A stretch of 56,053 nt of DNA. It comes from Collinsella aerofaciens (GTDB lineage: Bacteria; Actinomycetota; Coriobacteriia; Coriobacteriales; Coriobacteriaceae). Positions 50,020-56,053 of this stretch are shown piece by piece. The notes beneath the pieces were generated by a model. It saw nothing but the letters and a program-made list of their open reading frames with translations. It had not been told where the DNA came from and searched no databases. A program made the translations under genes and the position numbers. Within the stretch, counting starts at the first letter, position 1. Every line of letters begins with the position of its first letter. The stretch covers positions 30,779-86,831 of the forward strand of contig NZ_JADNHZ010000011.1 in NCBI RefSeq assembly GCF_015554145.1. Reading direction: 5' to 3'.

Positions 50020-50034
50020 TTGCCGCTGCGGCAA
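50020..50034. promoter_or_regulatory. Palindrome TTGCCGCTGCGGCAA upstream of the DGR target pilin
   Basis: Perfect palindrome, 72 nt before the ATG at 49947. A C8/G8 homopolymer (50038-50045) flanks it. Confidence 0.7.
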
Positions 50035-50333
50035 TTTGGGGGGGGATGATGACTAAAGAAGTCAGGCAGGGATATTGGAATCTCTCTAGTTGATTGGGGT
50101 CATGATATTGAACGGCTGCGAGGGCTGGGTGGTTTTGAGCGTTTTGATTGAGGTAGATGACTATAGGAATCAGTCAATGAGGGGAAATCTTTGGAATCAT
50201 TCGGGTCGAATGGGACGTGCGGCCTTGTAGGCATGTATCCCCTACCCCATGGAAACTCAACCTATGGAGGTCGAGCGTCGCCGCGATACTGGAAGCCATG
50301 GGCTCATCAGGTAGTGTGGCGTGGAGGAATTGG

Positions 50334-50837
50334 CTAGCAGACATGACCATGTAGGAGCGAGGCGGCTCCGCCCAAGTGGGTTTGGCTATCGGCGCATCTG
50401 GTCACTTGGATACGGTCTCGGACGACGTCGCGGTAGTCGGGAGGGGTCACAGCTGCTTTCGGGCGGTCGGAAGATGTGGTTTCGATCTCAATTGAATCGA
50501 CGTTCATGGGGACGGTACCGGCAGCCACTTCGAGGCATCCCTGAGCGTGCTTCGGACCGAACGACAATTGCCAAGGCTTGACGGCCCTCGATACCGCCAA
50601 GACGGGTGCGTGACCATCTGGCTCTGCCGCTCCGTACCAAATGACGTCGAGGGGAATCTTCATAAAGAACATGTGGATTGAAGAGCATTTGCGGAACAAT
50701 GCGGCATCGCCGATTGGCATCTCAGGGCGTCCCATCAATCCCATGAAGCGCTTCCAGAAGGTGTCCATCACCTCGAGTTTATAAGAGCCGATGTTGTTTC
50801 CGGTTGCGTTAAACAGACGTGCCTCGCTATCTGCCAT
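50334..50837 (-). CDS. DUF192 family protein
   Basis: A 167-residue protein. FWKRFMGLMGRPEMPIGDAA, then CSSIHMFFMKIPLDVIWYG, match DUF192 (UPF0127), small proteins often next to Flp/Tad pilus genes in Actinobacteria; their role is unknown. ATG 50837 with the shared palindrome 70 nt upstream. Between the two pilin genes, and so probably part of the same system. Confidence 0.85.
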   Translation of the reverse strand: MADSEARLFNATGNNIGSYKLEVMDTFWKRFMGLMGRPEMPIGDAALFRKCSSIHMFFMKIPLDVIWYGAAEPDGHAPVLAVSRAVKPWQLSFGPKHAQGCLEVAAGTVPMNVDSIEIETTSSDRPKAAVTPPDYRDVVRDRIQVTRCADSQTHLGGAASLLHGHVC

Positions 50838-50907
50838 GAAGGTATCCTTTCAAACCGAAGTCTTTGATGGTTTGAAGATAGAGGTCATGGGGTCTAGCGA
50901 GGCTGAT

Positions 50908-50922
50908 TTGCCGCTGCGGCAA
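50908..50922. promoter_or_regulatory. Palindrome TTGCCGCTGCGGCAA upstream of the DUF192 gene
   Basis: Perfect palindrome, 70 nt before the ATG at 50837. Confidence 0.7.
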
Positions 50923-51031
50923 TTGATAGGGTGTGGCAGGCGCTCTGAGAGCTGTTTTATGACCCCATTGTTCTTCAGACCGCATTACCTGTGACACGAA
51001 AATCAAACCGTTCGTGCGGTTGTCAAAAGAA

Positions 51032-51058
51032 AACCCCGCGCGGAATCGCGCGGGGTTT
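51032..51058 (-). terminator. Terminator after the second pilin gene
   Basis: AACCCCGCGCG-ATTC-CGCGCGGGGTT followed by TTCTTTT on the minus strand, 20 bases after the stop. Same loop ATTC and CCCC start as the VR hairpin. Confidence 0.85.
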
Positions 51059-51077
51059 GTGCAAGATGTAGACGAAA

Positions 51078-52223
51078 TTAGAAACAGAAGACTGGGCAGA
51101 TAACGTATGCCTTAGTGTCATTTTCAATATATCTATAAAAACTTACCTCGCCGAGGCCAAAGATGCCCATGAAGCAATCGTAATCAGTCGGACAGGAGGA
51201 ACGACCAAGGCGTATCGATGCCAACAAGTTCTCTTCAGTCTTAAGAATCCTATTTCCAGAGGCGGGCGACACCTTACCCCGGAATGCCTCATATTGGCTT
51301 CCCTCCTTGGGTAGCCAAGTATACATACTATAATCTGCAACCGTCCCCGACCCCGTCGGAATATAACTAACGGTTTCGGAGTAGCTGAGCAGGAACAGCT
51401 TGTCCGAGGTGGCCGTCACGGCTGCATGCCTATTCTCATCTCCGCCGCCGATGTTGTTCGTAAGTTTCCTAACCGATTTCACTTTGGACTGGAAATCAGA
51501 CGGCATGAGGTTCCAAATCTCACCCGAGTTCATCTTCGCACGAAGCTCGCAGGCCTCCCAGCCCCCGCCGTTATAGCCTTGAATCGAGGCGGACGCTTCA
51601 GCGATTAGTCTGGCGGGCTTTACGGCCGGTCTATTTGGCAGCACCGGTTTTTCGGTAGGCGGCTCGGGGCCCGGTTCGGGAGCCCCCCAATCTGGGGGAT
51701 TCATACGACCCTCGATGCCCATTGAGGTGGTTAAGAACGTCAGTCCCGCCTTGCCGGATTCGTCGGCCAAGTCGTCGTGGTTGATGCCGATGATGCGATA
51801 TTGCATTGTCTTACCATCGGTGAGCTTGATTGACCACTTCGTGCCGGCATCCATGGCGGCCTTTGCCTTGGCGTAGGCGGGCGACGCCTCGCCCTTCGCT
51901 GCGATGTCCTCGGCTACGGCCTCCTGCTCATCGAGCGTCCAGTCCTTCGCGTCCTTGGCGACGGCCACCTGCACGGTCGCGGAACCGGTGCCTGTGGAAC
52001 CGCCGCCCGCCGCACCGCCCTCGGTACCGCTGTTCGTCCCGCTATTGACCGCGCCGCCGACCAGGTTGAACTGATTTCGAATCGCTCCCGCCACACCGGG
52101 TCCCGCGAACACGATCACCAGGCCGATGAGAGCGATGATCAGGACGTACTCGATTATAGATTGGCCTCGAAGGCGGGTCGTCTTAGGAGCGACCCCCCCC
52201 CCGAGGCGAAAATGCCGCTGCAT
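51078..52223 (-). CDS. Second Flp-type pilin with DUF6273-like domain, G-tract at the start
   Basis: As sequenced, the open frame starts at ATG 52223 (381 residues). Landmarks equal those of the DGR target: RLRGQSIIEYVLIIALIGL, RIIGINHDDLADESGKAG, GWEACELRAKMN and DKLFLLSYSETV. The C-terminus (AYVICPVFCF) is not similar to the TR, so no VR. The homologous start is ATG 52227, with the same spacing to AAGGGAG and the palindrome as in the paralogue, but a G10 tract puts it out of frame and it meets TAA after 14 codons. One G fewer would give a leader of equal length to the paralogue. Probably phase-variable, OFF or weakly expressed here. Confidence 0.8.
   Translation of the reverse strand: MQRHFRLGGGVAPKTTRLRGQSIIEYVLIIALIGLVIVFAGPGVAGAIRNQFNLVGGAVNSGTNSGTEGGAAGGGSTGTGSATVQVAVAKDAKDWTLDEQEAVAEDIAAKGEASPAYAKAKAAMDAGTKWSIKLTDGKTMQYRIIGINHDDLADESGKAGLTFLTTSMGIEGRMNPPDWGAPEPGPEPPTEKPVLPNRPAVKPARLIAEASASIQGYNGGGWEACELRAKMNSGEIWNLMPSDFQSKVKSVRKLTNNIGGGDENRHAAVTATSDKLFLLSYSETVSYIPTGSGTVADYSMYTWLPKEGSQYEAFRGKVSPASGNRILKTEENLLASIRLGRSSCPTDYDCFMGIFGLGEVSFYRYIENDTKAYVICPVFCF
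52193..52202 (-). repeat. G10 tract in the second pilin gene
   Basis: Ten G on the coding strand about 25 bases after the start. The aligned sequence in the DGR target is GGGAAGGGG, so the tract is specific to this copy. Confidence 0.85.
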
Positions 52224-52299
52224 GCATACGCGGCTCCCTTCGCTCAGGGCTAATAGATTCGACGCAATCGTAGAGGTGCCGCAGGTCTTTGCGGCGGTC

Positions 52300-52314
52300 T
52301 TGCCGCTGCGGTAA
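52300..52314. promoter_or_regulatory. Near-palindrome TTGCCGCTGCGGTAA upstream of the second pilin
   Basis: 14 of 15 bases of the palindrome, 72 nt before ATG 52227, the same distance as in the paralogue. Confidence 0.65.
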
Positions 52315-52454
52315 GGTTGGGGATTGAGGGAATGACTAAAGAAATCAGTCAATGAAGATGCTATTGAAAATCACTCCGATTGACTGGAGCTGAGCGTTGT
52401 TCGACCATAAGGGTTGGACGGGTTTGAGTTGTGGAGCGCGGGTTCGTAAATCTA

Positions 52455-54341
52455 TCAGGAGTCATCATCGGCCTGTCCGATGCATCTGACAGCACTGAAG
52501 TCGCCGAGGTTCACGGCAGGTTCGAAGGCGTACTTCTTCCCGCGCCATACGTAGAAGCCGTTCTCCCGAATTGCCTTAAGTTCGGCGGGTTTTATGCAAT
52601 GGCCGTCGGCTCTCACCTTGAAGGTCGTTCCGCATCCCGAAACCAGCGTCCATGATCCGTTTTGCGACCAGTGGTTCGACGTACAGGTGAAGGATTTCTT
52701 GTTCTTGGTAAGTTTTAGAGCCTGACCGCACTTGGGACACAAACCATAGATCTCGGCGAAGGCCTTTTCCTGCTTCTCGAATGCGTTATCCAGAACCGCA
52801 GCCGCCTCGCGCTTCGTTAGGTGCTCGACATCGATCGCCTCGGCATCATCGCCGAGCATGCGCCTGATTTGGCTGATTTGGGCGCTGGAGGCGGGCTTGT
52901 TGCCCCATTTTTTGACAGATTCAGTGTCCCATAGGGATCTGTCTTGGGAGGGTACGGGATAGTGGTCTAACCAGCGTCGAACTGCGGCCTCGGCTTCAGC
53001 CTCATCGTCATATTCACGGACGGTCTTGTTGTTGCCGTTGAAATCGACCGTGACGCGGTAGAGGATATCGGGGGCGTGCATGCGAACCGACCATCCCTTG
53101 CCTCGGATGACCTTCGAGCCGTCTGCGCGACGAATCCAAGCGATATTCTGGCTCGATGATGTGAGGTCGACCTTGCGGACGGAAAGGACCCAGCCCTCGG
53201 GAGTGTCCTCGGACGCCTCGATACGGTCGCGTAGGCCCGACAGAGGGCCGCGGACGGTCTTTTTCTCGTTCTCGTCGAGGTCGCTCGGGTCGATGCCGAT
53301 CAGGCTCGGAGCCGTGCAGATATCGTTCTTGTCGGAATCGCCCACGCAGTCTATCAGCAGCAGGTTCTGTTTCTTGTAGCCCGTTTCGGGGTCCTCGTAG
53401 AGACGCAGGCCGCGCCCGACCATCTGCGTGTAGAGGGTTGAGTTTCGCGTCGGTCGGGCCAGTAGAATCGTCTCGATGAGGGGCATGTCGGTGCCCTCGG
53501 TGAATACGCCGAAATTGATGAGGACGGGAATCTTTCGGGCGGTGAAGTCCTCGATAATCTGGCGGCGCTCGTCCATCGGGGTCTTTCCATCGACGACCAC
53601 CGCGCCCTCGATGAGTTCGGCCAACGCGTAAGCATGTTTAACCGACGAGGCGAATATGAGAGTCTGGCCGCGATGGAATCGGCGGTATGCCTCGGCGACC
53701 TGCGCGTTCGATTTCGGGCGATTCACGGCGTCGTTTAGGGCGCTCAGCTGGAAGTCTCCCGCCACGCGCTTCACGCCAGCGGTGGACCATTCGACCTCCA
53801 CCTGCATGCAATCGATATCGCAGAGGTACCCACGGCGAATACCCCAGAGGAGATCGCGCTGGAAGACAATATCCTCGAAGATATCGTCCAATCCCCTACC
53901 GTCGCCTCGATTCGGCGTCGCCGTGAAACCGATGTGGAGACGGGGTCGCAGGTAATCGATTATCTTGCGGTAGGTTGGAGCTGAGGCATGATGCGCCTCG
54001 TCGGTCACAATGAGGTCGAAATCGCCCGGCTTGAAGTTCCGCTCAAGGCGGGTGCCGCGCGATAGGGTCTGCACCGAACCGGAGACGACTGGCTCGCCAT
54101 CCGAATGCCTTTCGGCTTTCTCGATTCCCACGGGGCAATCGAAATACTTGACTGGCTGCGCCACCAGCTCGTCCCTATGGGACAGAATCAGCATTCGGCC
54201 GTGCCTGTGGATGTTCGCGAACGTGACGGTCTTGCCCAAGCCGGTTGCCATCTGCACCAAATGGGCGCCGCCGTCTAGGTTGTCGATTATGTCGATACAT
54301 TCCGCTTGGTAGTCCCTTAATTTCAAACCGCTTGCGGACAT
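52455..54341 (-). CDS. DEAH-box helicase with C-terminal zinc ribbon
   Basis: A 628-residue superfamily 2 helicase of the SSL2/RecG-like restriction-type group: Q-motif LKLRDYQAECI, Walker A ATGLGKT (32-38), DEAHH, FTATPNRG, GVFTEGTDMP and QMVGRGLRL. The C-terminal part adds a Cys4 zinc ribbon (LCPKCGQALKL, CTSNHW, GCGTTF). ATP-dependent DNA remodelling in replication, repair or defence. Alone on its transcript; the next 850 bases upstream (54342-55200) hold no supportable gene apart from a GGGGCGCC inverted repeat at 55142-55164. Confidence 0.85.
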   Translation of the reverse strand: MSASGLKLRDYQAECIDIIDNLDGGAHLVQMATGLGKTVTFANIHRHGRMLILSHRDELVAQPVKYFDCPVGIEKAERHSDGEPVVSGSVQTLSRGTRLERNFKPGDFDLIVTDEAHHASAPTYRKIIDYLRPRLHIGFTATPNRGDGRGLDDIFEDIVFQRDLLWGIRRGYLCDIDCMQVEVEWSTAGVKRVAGDFQLSALNDAVNRPKSNAQVAEAYRRFHRGQTLIFASSVKHAYALAELIEGAVVVDGKTPMDERRQIIEDFTARKIPVLINFGVFTEGTDMPLIETILLARPTRNSTLYTQMVGRGLRLYEDPETGYKKQNLLLIDCVGDSDKNDICTAPSLIGIDPSDLDENEKKTVRGPLSGLRDRIEASEDTPEGWVLSVRKVDLTSSSQNIAWIRRADGSKVIRGKGWSVRMHAPDILYRVTVDFNGNNKTVREYDDEAEAEAAVRRWLDHYPVPSQDRSLWDTESVKKWGNKPASSAQISQIRRMLGDDAEAIDVEHLTKREAAAVLDNAFEKQEKAFAEIYGLCPKCGQALKLTKNKKSFTCTSNHWSQNGSWTLVSGCGTTFKVRADGHCIKPAELKAIRENGFYVWRGKKYAFEPAVNLGDFSAVRCIGQADDDS

Positions 54342-55232
54342 GTGGCTCCTATCTCATGGAGGCCTGTGCCGCGAATCCGTGGTATGGGTAATTTGCGTTT
54401 ATGGATTCGCGGCATGTGGCCATGAAGTCCGGTCCCTTGTCCAAGCGACGATCGGTTGCATTGAATTACGGAACCCTACGAGACCCTTTCCCTCTCAGGG
54501 GTGATCGCTGGCAGGAGACGTAGTCTGCTAAAACCGCCTATATCGACCCCACCTGGGTACTCGGTATCCGAAATGGATCCCGTCATCCTTTGCGCCTTTC
54601 GCCAAGTTTTGAGCACTTGCGGACTCTTTCAGGCCCTTAGCGGCCACGTCCTCCGCGCTCGGCGCTTTCCGATGCTGATCAGGCGTCGGATCGCGCGGCA
54701 GGCAACCGGATAGGTCAAGAATAGCCAGTCGGGCGAAATTCAGTTGTCGAGGTAGGTGTCGAGGCGGCGGGCAGATAGCGCGGGGTCGCGTTCGGGGATG
54801 CGTTCGAGTGAATGACTGGGGTCTAATCAAGCTGATAGACGCGCGGGTAGGCGATTTTCAAGCAGGTAGATTTTACGGGGAGTTTGAACGTGATGTGGAG
54901 ACGGTTCGGTATTGGGATGTTGAAGGGAGTAATAGCGCAGAACTGCGGAAATGGTTGGTTTTGGTTGTCTTTGTCGGGTTGGCCTGGGCGACGGATAAAC
55001 CATTGCTGCGGTGAGGATTATATGGCGGCTCGGCACAGGTAGAGGACTAGCGGGTAGTTAGAAGGGCAGGAAGGAGCGGAAGGGATAAATAGGGCGATGT
55101 GGGTTCGCGATATGAGTGATGAAAACAACTTGCTTTACTGAGGGGCGCCTTTTTGGGGCGCCCCACATGTTTGACTGAGTGGATGGGGAGACGTCGAAAT
55201 CGAGATTAGATTGAAATCTTTCCTAAACGATA

Positions 55233-55261
55233 TTGATCACCTAAACTTACCAGGGTATAAT
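55233..55261 (+). promoter_or_regulatory. Consensus promoter of the structured RNA
   Basis: -35 TTGATC (55233-55238), 17-nt spacer, -10 TATAAT (55256-55261). Predicted transcription start near 55267. Confidence 0.9.
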
Positions 55262-55266
55262 GAAAG

Positions 55267-55463
55267 CGTTCCGAAAGGAACCCAGGCTCGGCTGGTAAAC
55301 CTGACGTTCGGCGCGGTGTACGTGGACGCGCCTGGAGAGCTTGACCTCGAGTACGTTCAAGCCTAGGGGCCTAAGCCCCCGCGCCTAGACTTCGGTCTAG
55401 GAGAGCAGACTGGCAGGCAGGAACCGAGAATCAATAAGGGCGCGAAAGCGCCCTTATTTGTTT
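55267..55463 (+). ncRNA. Structured non-coding RNA of about 195 nt
   Basis: Between a consensus promoter and an intrinsic terminator, with no ORF or ribosome site. Predicted stems: GTTCC-GAAA-GGAAC; GGCGCG/CGCGCC; GCTTGA/TCAAGC; GGGGC-CTAA-GCCCC; CCTAGAC-TTCG-GTCTAGG; then terminator. Stable GNRA and UUCG tetraloops suggest a conserved RNA, not a leader. Family not recognised; it might be a regulatory RNA or, given the nuclease gene after its terminator, an RNA antitoxin. Lies on the plus strand, unlike most neighbours. Confidence 0.75.
55433..55463 (+). terminator. Terminator of the structured RNA
   Basis: AATAAGGGCGC-GAAA-GCGCCCTTATT (11-bp arms) followed by TGTTT. Confidence 0.9.
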
Positions 55464-55475
55464 AGAGAGTAGATA

Positions 55476-55490
55476 TTGCCGCAGCGGCAC
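55476..55490. promoter_or_regulatory. Near-palindrome TTGCCGCAGCGGCAC upstream of the PBECR4-like gene
   Basis: 14 of 15 bases of the shared palindrome, 53 nt before the ATG at 55544. Confidence 0.55.
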
Positions 55491-55543
55491 CGATAACGAC
55501 AGTTTCAGCGATTGAGGTAGTTTTCCCAAAAAAGAGGCACCTC

Positions 55544-55981
55544 ATGAGAAGCAACAGCTATGGGCGTCTAGCCGGCAAGGAAGAAGCTGAAGCAATAATT
55601 TCACTAGCCCAGCAGTTCGAGAAGAATTTGAATGGCAAATCTTTTCTTATTTGCTTCGGTACAATGACACTTCGTTTTCTCGAAGTGTCATTTTCTGCTG
55701 GCAACTTCAGTCATCTCGCAGGCATCGACAAACACAATTGCCGAATCAAACCTCATGAGGTGTATGCCCGAGCGATTGCAGGCAATCTTAAACCCCAAGA
55801 CCTCGGCTATAGCATCGCGCCTAAGTTTAAGATGAAAACAATCGCAGCCAAATTCCTAAATGAATTCGGTTCCACCGCAACACATGTGAGTGCAGTCAAC
55901 AAGCGTCGCTCAAAAGTTAACGCTGAGATTTGGATATCCGGATCAAAAGCAGGCTTCGCAATTGGCGCGATTCACAGGTGA
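55544..55981 (+). CDS. PBECR4-type nuclease-like protein
   Basis: A 145-residue protein. FLICFGTMTLRFLEVSFSAG then NFSHLAGI and RAIAGNLKPQDLG fit the PBECR4 group of Barnase/EndoU/RelE-like nuclease domains found in toxins and phage proteins, in particular the F-x-HL-x-G core. Upstream lie the structured RNA and its terminator, then a copy of the palindrome. May be an intracellular toxin or defence nuclease; assignment by motif only. The 72 bases after the stop contain nothing recognised. Confidence 0.6.
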   Translation: MRSNSYGRLAGKEEAEAIISLAQQFEKNLNGKSFLICFGTMTLRFLEVSFSAGNFSHLAGIDKHNCRIKPHEVYARAIAGNLKPQDLGYSIAPKFKMKTIAAKFLNEFGSTATHVSAVNKRRSKVNAEIWISGSKAGFAIGAIHR

Positions 55982-56053
55982 CGCATAATTTCTTTCGCAA
56001 ATTGACAACCGCATAGCGGAACACGGCCCGCGCCCCGTCATATGATTTCTAGC

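Noticed and set aside
51078-51220. C-terminus of the second pilin as another VR
   Set aside because: Sequence does not align to the TR beyond the short final motif; no adenine-biased pattern.
54528-54830. 100-codon minus-strand ORF upstream of the helicase
   Set aside because: No ribosome site and an atypical, Arg/Pro-rich start; no support beyond being open.
55267-55463. The structured RNA as a tRNA, SRP RNA or CRISPR-related RNA
   Set aside because: No cloverleaf, no GGAAG SRP loop and no direct repeats; the stem set fits none of these.

Overview
The window looks like part of a large mobile element (a mobilizable plasmid or an integrative element) from a GC-rich Gram-positive actinobacterium, most likely a Coriobacteriia gut lineage. 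The reasons are an actinobacterial-type integration host factor (mIHF), SpaA-like and Tat-exported surface proteins, Flp-type pilins and GC-rich coding sequence. The taxon is inferred, not proven. No replication initiator or type IV secretion machine was recognised; they may lie outside the window or be too divergent to see.

Layout. (1) 0-5.2 kb: a tandem array of nearly identical Tat-signal, SpaA-domain adhesin genes; the window opens inside a third copy. (2) 5.2-6.8 kb: a MntA/HepT-type toxin-antitoxin pair and a duplicated nucleotidyltransferase cassette. (3) 6.9-18.3 kb: anchored or membrane surface proteins, a two-repeat ORFan on the plus strand, an XRE regulator, DnaB helicase, a TPM-domain pseudogene and a polytopic membrane protein. 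(4) 18.3-22.1 kb: a mobilization cassette (MobC-like RHH protein, HxH relaxase, downstream partner) within an array of TGTCTGACA iteron-like repeats, probably oriT. (5) 22.1-23.6 kb: AT-richer, gene-free sequence with a repeated hairpin. (6) 23.6-41.5 kb: about 30 mostly small genes on the minus strand, many with their own promoter followed by a short 5'-leader hairpin. They include an SSB, a signal peptidase, an EndA-like nuclease, a YspA-like SLOG protein, a GT2 glycosyltransferase, several zinc-ribbon proteins, and mIHF. (7) 41.5-46.7 kb: ParA with an RHH partner, a flotillin operon and a second SSB. (8) 46.8-52.3 kb: a diversity-generating retroelement (DGR). (9) 52.4-54.3 kb: a DEAH helicase. 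(10) 55.2-56 kb: a structured non-coding RNA followed by a PBECR4-like nuclease gene.

Main result. The DGR comprises a reverse transcriptase (YMDD), an Avd-like accessory gene, a template repeat (TR) and a variable repeat (VR). The VR is the C-terminus of a Flp-type pilin carrying a DUF6273-like domain. TR and VR differ at 21 positions over 128 bp, and 20 of these are adenines in the TR (coding strand), the signature of adenine mutagenesis. A second pilin paralogue has no TR match but carries a G10 tract that puts its best start codon out of frame, as in a phase-variable gene. The tandem adhesins at the left end also carry G9 tracts near their starts. The adhesins, both pilins, a DUF192 gene, a small gene at 24.8 kb and the PBECR4-like gene share a palindrome, TTGCCGCWGCGGCAA, 53-72 nt upstream of the start codon. 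The element therefore appears to combine retro-mutagenesis, slipped-strand switching and tandem-gene recombination on surface proteins, possibly under one regulator.

Two further systems stand out. One is a set of eight promoters followed by a 5'-leader hairpin whose stem covaries between copies (class A). The other is a second hairpin family with conserved loop CCCCAAG (class B), upstream of dnaB, parA, the EndA-like gene and others, several with a shared palindromic operator.
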